Positions 7,715-16,208 of a stretch of DNA of 47,509 nt are shown here, one piece after another (positions within the stretch are counted from its first letter, which is position 1; each line of letters begins with the position of its first letter). The stretch covers positions 1 through 47,509 of the forward strand of contig CAUWCT010000049.1 of the NCBI GenBank assembly GCA_963557065.1. Direction: 5' to 3'. Origin of the DNA: UMGS1370 sp963557065. GTDB taxonomy: Bacteria > Bacillota > Clostridia > Lachnospirales > Lachnospiraceae. Made by a program: the position numbers and the translations under genes. The notes under the pieces are model-generated. The model saw nothing but the letters and a program-made list of their open reading frames with translations, had not been told where the DNA came from and searched no databases.

Positions 7715-7750
7715 AAAAAGCAGCGCCAGACTCTGTCTGACGCCGCTTTT
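7715..7750 (-). terminator. Terminator of the tagaturonate reductase gene
   Basis: A roughly 16-bp stem (AAAAGC-GGCGTCAGAC against GTCTGGCGCTGCTTTT on the minus strand, two mismatches) with a 3-nt loop and a T5 tail. The symmetry makes it usable in both directions. Confidence 0.8.
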
Positions 7751-7810
7751 CATCTTTTGTAACCATTCAGCCATACATCTTCCTGTACGCTTACAAGCAC
7801 AAAGTTCCTG

Positions 7811-9151
7811 TTATTCCTCTAATACTGCCTTATATGCCTCTGCCATGCCCTTTTCCTGAATCAGGTCGTAGTATCCCTGAACCATTGGAATCATGCCGGT
7901 TAAATCAGCATGCCAGTAATCTTCTCTTTTTAGAATCTCTTCTACCGATGCAGTCTTCATAAATTCCACAATCTCTGCTCCATCGTTTGCCTTGTCGGTT
8001 CTGTAAAATGCAATCAAAGCTGCCATGGAAAAGGTTAAGGCCGCCGGATACCTGCCGAATTTTTCTTTGTATTCTAAGATGGTGGGCAGTACCCGTACCT
8101 GGAACTTGCTGACGGAGTTTAATGCAATGCTTAAAAGCTGATGTTTGATAAACGGATTGCTGAAACGCTCCAGGACGTCTTTTGCAAACCGAACGTCTGT
8201 CTCGGTATTTCCTAAAGTGGGAACAATCTCGTCAAACAGACATTTCTTTAAAAATGCGCTGACCGTCTCATCCTTTAAACACTCTCCTACGTTCTGCAAT
8301 CCATACAGATATGCGCCTAATACCATAGAAGTATGTCCGCCGTTTAAAATGCGCACTTTTCTCTTTTTATAAGGCTTTACGTCATCAGTCCATACAATGT
8401 TGTAACCGGCTTTATTAAAGGGAAGTTCGTCTTCATGGTGACCGCCGATTACCCACAGATGGAAAATTTCAGCGGTATCAATTAAATTATCTGTATAGCC
8501 CAGCTGTTTATTCAGTTCTTCTGCTTCTTCTCTTGGATAGCCGGTTACGATTCGGTCAACCAGGGTACTGCAAAAATCATTCTCATGGTTGATCCAGTTT
8601 TTAAAATCTTCTCCCAACTCCCAAAGTTCTGCATATTTTAATACACATGCCTTTAAATTATCTCCGTTGTCGTCAATCAATTCGCAGGGAAGGAGAATCA
8701 TTCCGGGAAGGCCCGCTTCAAATCTCCTGTATAAAAACTGGGTCAGCTTTGCCGGGTAAGACTTAGGAGGCATGTCAGTAAGTTTTTCTGTGCCAAGATA
8801 TTCAATGCCTGCCTCGGTTGTGTTGGAGACCAGCACTCTTAAGTCCGGACTGGCAGCCAGCGCAATATACTCTTCATACTGCGTATAAGGATTCAGCGCT
8901 CTGGAAATCGAAGTAATATGGGTATGCTCATTTACCACTTCCCCATTGCTGATGCCCCGAAGGAATAAATTGTACTCACAGTTCTGATCTGCAAGCACCT
9001 GGCACATACCTTGTTCAATAGGCTGTACCACTACGATCTTGCCGTCATACAGACCTTTTTCCTGCAGTTTGTGGAAAAAGTAGTCTACAAAACCTCTTAA
9101 AAACCCACCTTCACCAAACTGAATGACTGTTTCTTTTACCTTGCTGTTCAT
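7811..9151 (-). CDS. uxaB: Tagaturonate reductase (altronate oxidoreductase)
   Basis: A 446-residue mannitol-dehydrogenase-family NAD-dependent oxidoreductase. It starts VIQFGEGGFLRGFVDYFFHK, the glycine-rich nucleotide site of UxaB, and carries the KKRKVRILNGGHTSMVLGAY segment with the catalytic Lys/Asn/His region of the family. It interconverts tagaturonate and altronate in galacturonate breakdown. ATG 9151 is preceded by GGAGGGAG; an upstream in-frame ATG (9166) has no site. No other hexuronate gene lies nearby, so UxaB stands alone here, behind two LacI-like palindromes. Fructuronate reductase is the main alternative, less likely on sequence. Confidence 0.88.
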   Translation of the reverse strand: MNSKVKETVIQFGEGGFLRGFVDYFFHKLQEKGLYDGKIVVVQPIEQGMCQVLADQNCEYNLFLRGISNGEVVNEHTHITSISRALNPYTQYEEYIALAASPDLRVLVSNTTEAGIEYLGTEKLTDMPPKSYPAKLTQFLYRRFEAGLPGMILLPCELIDDNGDNLKACVLKYAELWELGEDFKNWINHENDFCSTLVDRIVTGYPREEAEELNKQLGYTDNLIDTAEIFHLWVIGGHHEDELPFNKAGYNIVWTDDVKPYKKRKVRILNGGHTSMVLGAYLYGLQNVGECLKDETVSAFLKKCLFDEIVPTLGNTETDVRFAKDVLERFSNPFIKHQLLSIALNSVSKFQVRVLPTILEYKEKFGRYPAALTFSMAALIAFYRTDKANDGAEIVEFMKTASVEEILKREDYWHADLTGMIPMVQGYYDLIQEKGMAEAYKAVLEE

Positions 9152-9178
9152 GGCAGCTCCCTCCATTATCGTATATTT

Positions 9179-9192
9179 TGTAAGTGCTTACA
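9179..9192. promoter_or_regulatory. LacI-like operator upstream of uxaB
   Basis: TGTAAGTGCTTACA is a palindrome (TGTAAG, 2 bp, CTTACA), 28 bp upstream of the uxaB start codon. It resembles LacI/CcpA-family sites but lacks their central CG. A related sequence, TGTAAGCATTTACA, lies at 9266-9279, 87 bp away, inside the end of the preceding gene. The pair could support looped repression of uxaB. Confidence 0.5.
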
Positions 9193-9257
9193 TTTCCTTG
9201 TCCTTACTATACAACAGGTTTTAGAAATATTCAAGCGTTTTTTGTAACCGTTTTCCC

Positions 9258-10892
9258 TTATCTTTTGTAAGCATTTACATTTGGCACATACAGATAGTTG
9301 TTGTCCGTCTTACTGTCTCCAATCATAGCCCGCATTTCTCTTACCTGTCTGCTGTCCGGAAGCAGCCGGACCCAAAGCTGCCAGGGAACTGAATCTTTGA
9401 CCACCTTTTCATCAATGACTCTTCCTGCATAATAATCCTCATACAAATCCGCATACAGACTGGTCATCTCATCAATAAACTCCCATGATACCGGGTCCAT
9501 CTTTTTCTCAATCTGTCTGGCAATTAATTCTTTAATATACTGGCGGGAGTAATTCTCAAAATCCAGCAGCTCCCCGTTGTCAATTCCATGCCTGTCTGCC
9601 CAGCCGGATACATCCGTCAATCTGGTCTGGTAGGTTAAATTGCCATCTTCGTCCCAGCGCATTACTCCGTACTGGCAGGGGGTAATGCTGATGGAATCGC
9701 TGATAATCTCATAAATGCCGTAGGGCTCTTCTTCTTTTTCTGCCTGCTTGACGGCCGCAAGTCTGGGACCAGGGCCTAGACGTTCCTCCGGTAATTTTAA
9801 CTGGCTGTTCTTTTTTAAGCGCTGTACATGGAGATGACCGCTGACATACACCGGCACTTTCCATTTTTCCAGTAAAGCCGCTGCCTCTTCGTAATTATCC
9901 AGGGCGCAGTCGGTGGTATAAAGGCTGCTCTGGGGAAACAGGTTGTGATGCCCTACCGGGATAACTGTAACGCCAGCTTCTTTTGCCTCTTTCAGCTGAC
10001 CATCCATCCAGGAAAGAGTCTCTTCTTTCAGCCTGCCCCCTACCAGATTCACCGGCTCATACTGACAGGTATCCAACATCATCATCCAGTACCTCTCATC
10101 CAGTTCGTACACATAGCTTAAAGAATGGGCATCTCTGCTTCTTGCCTGATCATATCCGTAATTGCGGTAATACTCATAAAACTCTTCCGGAGTAATGGGC
10201 TGCCCCCTAGTCTTTTCATCCCCAAAATAATAAGAAGCGTGAGGATTGTTGATGTCATGATTTCCGGGAATCACCAAAACCTGGACGCCGCTTTCCTGAA
10301 TCTTTGCCAGTTTTTCTGATAATTCCCGGTGATTTTCCTTTTCCCCGTTCATGGTAATATCTCCGCTGAGAATCAGGGCATCCGGCTTTTCTTCGATTAC
10401 TTCCTCTGAAAATGCCTCTAGCAGTTCCGGAAGATAACGGATTAGTTTTCCATCGCTGGATGCAATAAAATTCCGGTACGCTTTTCCAAAGTCTGTAATA
10501 CTGTGGCTCTGATAATGAAGATCGGATGCAATCACCAATGTCGGCGGCTCATAAGGCGGTTCTGGTTCTGCAAATGATTCTTTTGTCTCCTTTTGCTCTG
10601 TCTGCTGCGGTTTGTCAGCTTTCGGCTGTTCTGCCTGGGTTTCTGCCGGCGGCGTTTCCTCTGGCAGCGTTTCCAAAGGCACTGTCTCCTCCAGACTCTC
10701 TTTTTCCGGTCCCTGTGTTGTCTCTGGTTCCTGAGACGTAAACGTCTCCTGATCCGAATGCTCTTTCTGATCCCGGCTGATAATTCCTGTCACTGCCCAG
10801 ATTATCAAAAGCAGAAGCAGCACTGCAAAAACTGCCCCCAGATTCTTCCGGTTCTTCTTTATCCAGCTTATATTTATCCAGTCCTTTTTCAT
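9258..10892 (-). CDS. Membrane-anchored metallophosphoesterase
   Basis: A 544-residue calcineurin-like phosphoesterase. One N-terminal membrane anchor (about 18-38) is followed by a Glu/Pro/Thr/Gln-rich linker (about 42-112), and the catalytic domain starts near 118. The motifs are complete: ASDLHYQS (DxH), LSGDITMNGEKENH, IPGNHDINN, VGHHN and SGHLHVQ. The enzyme therefore sits outside the membrane with two metal ions. The natural substrate (a phosphodiester or phosphoprotein) is unknown. It ends 106 bp before uxaB and follows the HAD phosphatase gene by 17 bp, so the two phosphatases are probably co-transcribed. Confidence 0.9.
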   Translation of the reverse strand: MKKDWINISWIKKNRKNLGAVFAVLLLLLIIWAVTGIISRDQKEHSDQETFTSQEPETTQGPEKESLEETVPLETLPEETPPAETQAEQPKADKPQQTEQKETKESFAEPEPPYEPPTLVIASDLHYQSHSITDFGKAYRNFIASSDGKLIRYLPELLEAFSEEVIEEKPDALILSGDITMNGEKENHRELSEKLAKIQESGVQVLVIPGNHDINNPHASYYFGDEKTRGQPITPEEFYEYYRNYGYDQARSRDAHSLSYVYELDERYWMMMLDTCQYEPVNLVGGRLKEETLSWMDGQLKEAKEAGVTVIPVGHHNLFPQSSLYTTDCALDNYEEAAALLEKWKVPVYVSGHLHVQRLKKNSQLKLPEERLGPGPRLAAVKQAEKEEEPYGIYEIISDSISITPCQYGVMRWDEDGNLTYQTRLTDVSGWADRHGIDNGELLDFENYSRQYIKELIARQIEKKMDPVSWEFIDEMTSLYADLYEDYYAGRVIDEKVVKDSVPWQLWVRLLPDSRQVREMRAMIGDSKTDNNYLYVPNVNAYKR

Positions 10893-10909
10893 CCAGTCCT
10901 CTTATCCCA

Positions 10910-11698
10910 TCAAATAATGCCCAGTTCCTTCATTGCCCAGGCCACTCCGTCTTCTTCCACTGTCTTTGTCACAAATGTGGCATAGGGTTCCAGTCCTTTA
11001 TCATGCTTGCCCATAAGAACTGCGTTTTCTGCAAATTGGAACATGGACAGATCATTCATACTGTCTCCAAATACATAGGCGTCCTTTAAAGGAATCTCAT
11101 AGTGCTCCAGCACCCACTCAATCGCGGTCGCCTTGGAATGTCCCCTGGGAACGCATTCGTAAAAGCCATTTCTGTCAATCACATCAAAGTCTTTTTCAAT
11201 AAATTTAAAAAATCCCTCTTTATCGACTTCCCCATCTGCCGTCATACAAAATTTATCAAACTCATATCCTGTATCCTCAAGAGCAGGCGACGCCCCTCCC
11301 ATTTCCTCGTTAATCGACAATCGAAGCTGTTCCATCCAGGGGGTTTTGTACGGCTTTTCGCTGAAATAGCAGCCCTTGGAACCTTCCAATACCGCCTCTG
11401 CCCGGTACTCTTTAATTGCCTGACGCAGCCTGATTCCCTTCTCATAAGGCACATGGCAGGCATAGACTTCCTTTCCTCCCACCATAATGCAGGTCCCGCA
11501 TCCGCACAATGCCCCGTCTGTCTCTACTTCCTTTAACAGCGGTTCTACCAGCACATAGCTTCTTCCGGAATTAATAAAAACCAGATGTCCTTTTCTCCTC
11601 GCCTCTTTTAACGCCTCTTTTGCACTTTCCGGCACTTGTCTGGTAATTTCACTTAACAACGTCCCATCAATGTCAAAAAACAATGCTTTTCTGCTCAT
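10910..11698 (-). CDS. Cof-type HAD family phosphatase
   Basis: A 262-residue HAD-superfamily hydrolase with motif I FFDIDGT (nucleophile Asp9, acid Asp11), a Thr/Ser motif II region (INSGRS) and motif IV GDSMNDLSMF near residue 210. The long cap between motifs II and III marks the IIB (Cof) subclass, whose members dephosphorylate sugar phosphates, nucleotides or flavin and pyridoxal phosphates. The sequence does not fix the substrate. It lies 17 bp before the phosphoesterase gene. Confidence 0.9.
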   Translation of the reverse strand: MSRKALFFDIDGTLLSEITRQVPESAKEALKEARRKGHLVFINSGRSYVLVEPLLKEVETDGALCGCGTCIMVGGKEVYACHVPYEKGIRLRQAIKEYRAEAVLEGSKGCYFSEKPYKTPWMEQLRLSINEEMGGASPALEDTGYEFDKFCMTADGEVDKEGFFKFIEKDFDVIDRNGFYECVPRGHSKATAIEWVLEHYEIPLKDAYVFGDSMNDLSMFQFAENAVLMGKHDKGLEPYATFVTKTVEEDGVAWAMKELGII

Positions 11699-11734
11699 AT
11701 CTTAAGTTTCTCCTCTTCTCTGAAAGCTAAAACA

Positions 11735-11763
11735 GGGCTGCATCGGTTTCCCCATTGCAGCCC
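11735..11763 (-). terminator. Terminator of xpt
   Basis: On the minus strand GGGCTGCA pairs perfectly with TGCAGCCC over a 13-nt loop and is followed by TGTTTT. Confidence 0.75.
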
Positions 11764-11790
11764 ATTGTTCGTAACAATTCCGTTACCTTT

Positions 11791-12372
11791 TTACTTCTCT
11801 CGAAAAACGATTTCTCCTGTTGTCGCATCCATGCTCTCTACAATCGCCAGAGATTCCAGATGAATGCCCTTTTCCCGAATGGCGTCCCCGCCTCTCTGAA
11901 AGCCTTTTTCAATGACAATCCCGGCTCCTACCAGAGTTGCCCCGGCATCCTGAACTAACTGGGCCAGTCCCTCTAATGCCTTGCCGTTTGCAAGAAAATC
12001 ATCAATTAGAAGCACCTTATCATCCGGTCCTAAAAAGTCTTTGGACACAATAATATCGTAAACCCTGCCATGAGTAAAGGACTCTACTCTGGAAGTGTAA
12101 ACATCTCCGGCAATATTCTTTGTCTTGGTCTTTTTTGCAAAAACCACAGGCACGCGGAAATACTGGGCCACAATACAGGCAATTCCGATTCCGGAAGCTT
12201 CTATGGTCAGGATCTTATTGATCTCTTCTCCTGCAAAGCGTTTGCGGAATTCCTTTCCAATTTCCTCAAACAGATCAATATCCATCTGGTGATTCAAAAA
12301 ACTGTCTACTTTTAAAACACCGCCCTCGCGGACAACACCGTCTTTCTGTATCCTGTCTTTTAAGAGCTGCAT
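11791..12372 (-). CDS. xpt: Xanthine phosphoribosyltransferase
   Basis: A 193-residue type I phosphoribosyltransferase that converts xanthine and PRPP to XMP in purine salvage. It starts MQLLKDRIQKDGVV, carries LTIEASGIGIA (residues 56-66) and the PRPP loop VLLIDDFLANGKA (120-132), and has the normal length of Xpt. GGAGGG precedes the ATG. Bacillus xpt is often governed by a guanine riboswitch, but here only 31 bp separate it from the upstream gene, so no riboswitch fits and it is probably read through from that gene. Confidence 0.95.
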   Translation of the reverse strand: MQLLKDRIQKDGVVREGGVLKVDSFLNHQMDIDLFEEIGKEFRKRFAGEEINKILTIEASGIGIACIVAQYFRVPVVFAKKTKTKNIAGDVYTSRVESFTHGRVYDIIVSKDFLGPDDKVLLIDDFLANGKALEGLAQLVQDAGATLVGAGIVIEKGFQRGGDAIREKGIHLESLAIVESMDATTGEIVFREK

Positions 12373-12403
12373 GGCATACCCTCCATTTTCTTTTGCGTTA
12401 TAC

Positions 12404-13522
12404 CTATTTTGCTACTGCTTTGGAAGTTAAGAAGTTTAATACCTTGATCTGAAGCGCTGCCTCGTCAACCGTTTCCTGACCAACCTGCTCAACCAGAGAA
12501 GAAACGTCTTCTAATCCCTGCGCTTTGGCTAAAACGTCATAATCCCCGTCTTCCAGGGTGATGTTTTCTTTTTCTGCAATCGCTTCAAACGCAAGCTGCA
12601 GTTTTACAGAATCGCTGACCTGCTGTTTGAACAGTTCCTGGAACTCTTCTACGCTGGCCATACCGTTCATAGCGGCATACATTTCCATATCCATCCCGTA
12701 AATAGCCGCCATATTGGTCATCTGCTCCCACTGCTCTTTATAATCTTTCTCCACTCTTGCGTCAATATCGCTGAACTGACAGTTGGCAATCATGGCTTCC
12801 AGCACATCATTTTCCATCTGCATCTTTGCCATATCTTCATTGCTCTTTTGCAGTTCCTGACGAATGCTTTCCCGATATTCTTCTACTGTAGAAACACCAG
12901 ATTCCAGTTCCAGACTTTTTACAAATTCGTCATTTAATACTGCTTCCTGCTTTTCCTTTACAGAATTTACAGTAACATCAAATGTTACGTCCTGTCCCTT
13001 TAACTCTTCACTGCGGTAATCTTCCGGAAAAGTTAAATTTAAGGTAACAGCGTCGCCTTTTTTCGCTCCCACAAGCCCCTCTTCAAATCCATCAATAAAG
13101 GTCCCGGAACCCAGTTCCAGGTCGCTTCCCTGGGCAGTGCCGCCTTCAAATGCAACTCCATCTTTTTTGCCTACATAATCAATGTTGACGGTATCGCCTT
13201 CTGCAGCTGCCCGATCTACCTCTGCAAAATTAGGATGGGAATCCAGCGCGTACTGAATAATTTCCTCTACATCCTCATCTGTAACGGTTGTATCCATAGG
13301 AGTATACTCAAGCCCAATGTACTCTCCAAGCACTACGCTGCCTTCCGGAACTTCTTCGTCCGCCGCTGTTGTATCTGCACCGCTTTCTGCTGTTCCTGCT
13401 GACTCACTTGCTGCCGCAGTGGTTTCTGCTGCTGAAGCAGCGCTGGCATCATTGCTTGAGCAGCCAGCTAACACCATCATTGCCGCTGCGCTGCATACCA
13501 TTAATTTTTTTGTCTTTCTCAT
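12404..13522 (-). CDS. Trigger-factor-like FKBP peptidyl-prolyl isomerase lipoprotein
   Basis: A 372-residue protein with a lipoprotein signal (MVLAGC, Cys21), an Ala/Ser/Glu-rich linker to about residue 60, an FKBP domain (about 90-175: GDTVNIDYVGKKDG, ELGSGTFIDGFEEGLVGAKKGD) and a helical C-terminal arm like the trigger-factor C domain. The ribosome-binding N-terminal domain of true Tig is missing. It therefore probably folds exported proteins on the outer face of the membrane, a role filled by PrsA in other Firmicutes. ATG 13522 follows GTGAGGAG; the upstream in-frame ATG is inside the promoter. Confidence 0.9.
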   Translation of the reverse strand: MRKTKKLMVCSAAAMMVLAGCSSNDASAASAAETTAAASESAGTAESGADTTAADEEVPEGSVVLGEYIGLEYTPMDTTVTDEDVEEIIQYALDSHPNFAEVDRAAAEGDTVNIDYVGKKDGVAFEGGTAQGSDLELGSGTFIDGFEEGLVGAKKGDAVTLNLTFPEDYRSEELKGQDVTFDVTVNSVKEKQEAVLNDEFVKSLELESGVSTVEEYRESIRQELQKSNEDMAKMQMENDVLEAMIANCQFSDIDARVEKDYKEQWEQMTNMAAIYGMDMEMYAAMNGMASVEEFQELFKQQVSDSVKLQLAFEAIAEKENITLEDGDYDVLAKAQGLEDVSSLVEQVGQETVDEAALQIKVLNFLTSKAVAK

Positions 13523-13570
13523 AATTCTCCTCACTAACTTTATCTGTTTGCCGGCAGATCTTTCTTTTTG

Positions 13571-13603
13571 ACCGGTTTCTGTAGTATAGCACACCGGTTT
13601 CTG
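13571..13603 (-). promoter_or_regulatory. Promoter of the PPIase lipoprotein gene, flanked by direct repeats
   Basis: A minus-strand -10 box TATACT (13588-13583) lies between two identical 11-bp repeats, CAGAAACCGGT, at 13571-13581 and 13593-13603 (22-bp period, two helical turns). The -35 box is weak (TTTCTT at a 17-bp spacing), which fits a promoter needing help from, or blocked by, a protein bound to the repeats. Confidence 0.45.
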
Positions 13604-13622
13604 AAAAGAAAGACCTGAATCA

Positions 13623-15020
13623 TTACATTTTTATAAAGGCTTTAAATGCTTTGTAGGTATTGTATACATCCAGTTTGGAAGTAAGTTCAAACGGGGAATG
13701 CATGGAAAGCACCGGCACGCCTAAATCTACAGTGTCAATATCCATGTGGGCCACCAGCTTGGCAATCGTTCCGCCGCCGCCTTCGTCTACAGCTCCCAGT
13801 TCCCCGGCCTGCCAGTAAACGCCTTCTTTTTCCATTGCGGCAATCACTGCAGCCATGGTCTCTGCACTGGCGTCATTGGATCCGGATTTGCCCCTTGCTC
13901 CAGTATACTTGGTCAAAACGCATCCCTTATTGATATAGCTGGAATTTAACGGCTCATACACCTGCGGGAATGTGGGATCAAATGCTGCATTTACATCAGA
14001 AGACAGGCACATGGAACTGCGCAGCAGAGTGCGGATATTTACCCCTGCCTGATCTGCCAGATCTTCCAGATAATGGAGAAGGAAATCGGAATTCAGTCCT
14101 GTGTTTCCATCAGATCCGATTTCTTCTTTGTCTGCCAAAAAGGTTACTGTGGTGTGCTGCGGCATATCTGCATCAATCTCCGCCATCATTGCCGTATACG
14201 CGCATACCCGGTCATCCTGTCCGTAAGCGCCTACCAGGCTTCTGTCCAGGCCCACGTCTGCTGCCTTTACTGCCGGAACCATCTCAATCTCCGCCCGGTA
14301 AAAGTCTGCCTCGGTAATGCCGTATTTGTCATTGAGAAGCTTTAATGCCAGCAGTTTTACCGGTTCTTTTACTTCGTCATCCTGATAAGGAACCGATCCT
14401 ACTACAATATTCAATTCTTCCCCGCGAACACCGTCAGAAAGCTTTCTTTCATTCTGCTTTGCAGCCAGATGAGGAAGCAGATCCGTAACGCAGAATACCG
14501 GGTCCTTGTCGCTTTCGCCAATTACCACCTCTACTGCTTCTCCATCCTTTTTTACCACAACGCCATGCATTGCAAGGGGAATGGTCGTCCACTGGTATTT
14601 GCGGATTCCCCCATAATAATGGGTTTTAAACAGGGCAATATCATCTTTCTCATACAATGGATTGGGTTTTAAATCCAGTCTTGGAGAGTCGATATGAGCG
14701 CCGTTTAAGCGGACTCCTTTTTCCAGTCCCAGAGTGCCGAACGTAGTGGCAATCAAAGACTTTTTGCGATTTACATAATATACCTTGTCCCCGGGTTTGT
14801 AAGAAGCGCTGGCGTCAAAAGGCTTATATCCGGCCTTTACCAGACGGGATACCATAGCAGACACACATTCCCGCTCCGTCTTTCCCTCGTTTAAGAATTT
14901 TTTATATCCCTCGCAGAACTTTTCAGCCTTCCCAATCTGCTTTGGGGCTTCCTTTCCAATATTCGGGGCTTTCCAAACTAACTTTTCAGCCAGTTCCTGA
15001 CCTTTTGTCTTTTTTGACAT
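13623..15020 (-). CDS. M18 family aminopeptidase
   Basis: A 465-residue zinc aminopeptidase of the M18 family (ApeA/aspartyl aminopeptidase type), a cytoplasmic tetrahedral enzyme that removes N-terminal, often acidic, residues from peptides. Metal-ligand motifs are visible in order: GAHIDSPRLDLKPNP, then GAYGQDDRVCAY, ADKEEIGSDGNTG, the SDVNAAFDP region and the terminal HSPFELTSKLDVYN. AAGGAGGA precedes the ATG. It sits in a minus-strand run of translation and turnover genes; the gap to the next gene contains that gene's promoter. Confidence 0.93.
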   Translation of the reverse strand: MSKKTKGQELAEKLVWKAPNIGKEAPKQIGKAEKFCEGYKKFLNEGKTERECVSAMVSRLVKAGYKPFDASASYKPGDKVYYVNRKKSLIATTFGTLGLEKGVRLNGAHIDSPRLDLKPNPLYEKDDIALFKTHYYGGIRKYQWTTIPLAMHGVVVKKDGEAVEVVIGESDKDPVFCVTDLLPHLAAKQNERKLSDGVRGEELNIVVGSVPYQDDEVKEPVKLLALKLLNDKYGITEADFYRAEIEMVPAVKAADVGLDRSLVGAYGQDDRVCAYTAMMAEIDADMPQHTTVTFLADKEEIGSDGNTGLNSDFLLHYLEDLADQAGVNIRTLLRSSMCLSSDVNAAFDPTFPQVYEPLNSSYINKGCVLTKYTGARGKSGSNDASAETMAAVIAAMEKEGVYWQAGELGAVDEGGGGTIAKLVAHMDIDTVDLGVPVLSMHSPFELTSKLDVYNTYKAFKAFIKM

Positions 15021-15046
15021 AGTTTTTCCTCCTTGACATCCGTATA

Positions 15047-15496
15047 TTAAAACAGTTCCCTGCTGTCTAACGCCAGCGTAAAGGGGCCGTCATTTACCAG
15101 TTCAATTTTCATGTCTGCTCCAAAAATGCCATGTTGTACTTTGTTTACATGACTCTGGCAGCACTCCATAAAATACTCATAAATCCGGTTGGCATGTTCC
15201 GGCGCTCCTGCCTTTGTAAAACTTGGCCGGTTGCCCTTTTTGCAGTCCGCATAAAGCGTAAACTGGCTGACCACCAGAAGTTCTCCTCCTACATCGGCCA
15301 AACCCAGATTGGTCTTGCCGTTTTCATCTTCAAAAATCCTTAACCGGCAGATTTTATCCGCCAGCTTTTTAGCGGTTTCCTCCGTATCCTCATCTGATAC
15401 TCCCAAAAGGATTACAAATCCCCTGTCAATCCGTCCGGTCTCCTGTCCGTTTGCTGTCACAGAGGCCCTTGTCACCCGCTGTAATACTGCTTTCAT
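15047..15496 (-). CDS. dtd: D-aminoacyl-tRNA deacylase
   Basis: A 149-residue DTD protein that hydrolyses D-amino acids wrongly attached to tRNA. It starts MKAVLQRVTRASV, carries the catalytic SQFTL motif (near residue 77), and has NDGPFTL near 136 in place of the usual NxGPVT, with Phe for Val. Length and order are standard. AAGGAGACG precedes the ATG. It follows the small alarmone synthetase gene by 19 bp, a common pairing in Clostridia, and is followed by the M18 aminopeptidase gene. Confidence 0.96.
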   Translation of the reverse strand: MKAVLQRVTRASVTANGQETGRIDRGFVILLGVSDEDTEETAKKLADKICRLRIFEDENGKTNLGLADVGGELLVVSQFTLYADCKKGNRPSFTKAGAPEHANRIYEYFMECCQSHVNKVQHGIFGADMKIELVNDGPFTLALDSRELF

Positions 15497-15515
15497 TCTG
15501 CGTCTCCTTAACTGT

Positions 15516-16178
15516 CTAGTTCTCCCGTTCCGCCTCTTCCTGCTGCGCTTTTACAATCGCAGAAATGGCTTCATTTAAGGAAAACATTTTTGCATCTAAA
15601 ATATCCACCATATCCGCACATGCCTTTAACTCCTGGAGAAGCTTTATTGGAGGATTGCCTTCTAATTTATAGGCAATCTTGTGCTCCAAACTGGCCCAGA
15701 AATCCATGGCGACTGTCCGGATCTGAATCTCGACCTTGGTTTCCACAGGCCCGTCTGTCAAATACACCGGAATCGTAACTACCATGTGGTAACTCTTATA
15801 ACCGTTGGGTTTTGGTTTTTTAATATAATCTTTTACGTAAAGAACAGTCACATCTGCCTGCTTTGCAATCATATCTGCAATCTGGTAAATGTCTGACATA
15901 AATGAACAAATAATGCGGATACCGGCAATATCGCTTAGTTTATCCCGCATATTTTCGATTGTAACCTCATATCCGTCTGCCTTCAGCTTCCGCACAATGC
16001 TGTCCGGCGTTTTTAATCTGGACTTAATGTGCTCAATCGGAGTGTAGTCATACCTCTCCGTAAACTCATCATTCATGATCTCTATTTTTGCATTAATCTG
16101 CTTTAAGGCAGCTCCATAGAGGAACATAGTCTCTTTCCACTGATCCACCGGTTCCTGTCTGCGGTGACCTGGTGTCAT
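15516..16178 (-). CDS. Small alarmone synthetase (GTP pyrophosphokinase, RelQ/YjbM-like)
   Basis: A 220-residue single-domain (p)ppGpp synthetase. It carries the RelA/SpoT synthetase core (KLSDIAGIRIICSF, KPNGYKSYHMVV, VEIQIRTVAMDFWASLEHKIAYK) without the HD hydrolase or C-terminal sensory domains of long RSH proteins. It makes pppGpp/ppGpp, probably in response to transcription-level or cell-wall stress. GAGGTGGGGG precedes the ATG. Its C-terminus is Glu/Ala-rich and helical, fitting the tetramer interface of the RelQ class. The S1-domain gene lies 30 bp upstream. Confidence 0.93.
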   Translation of the reverse strand: MTPGHRRQEPVDQWKETMFLYGAALKQINAKIEIMNDEFTERYDYTPIEHIKSRLKTPDSIVRKLKADGYEVTIENMRDKLSDIAGIRIICSFMSDIYQIADMIAKQADVTVLYVKDYIKKPKPNGYKSYHMVVTIPVYLTDGPVETKVEIQIRTVAMDFWASLEHKIAYKLEGNPPIKLLQELKACADMVDILDAKMFSLNEAISAIVKAQQEEAEREN

Positions 16179-16208
16179 TATCCCCCACCTCGCTTGTTCT
16201 GCAAATCC

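Noticed and set aside
12373..12403. Guanine riboswitch before xpt
   Set aside because: The gap to the preceding gene is only 31 bp, too short for the aptamer.
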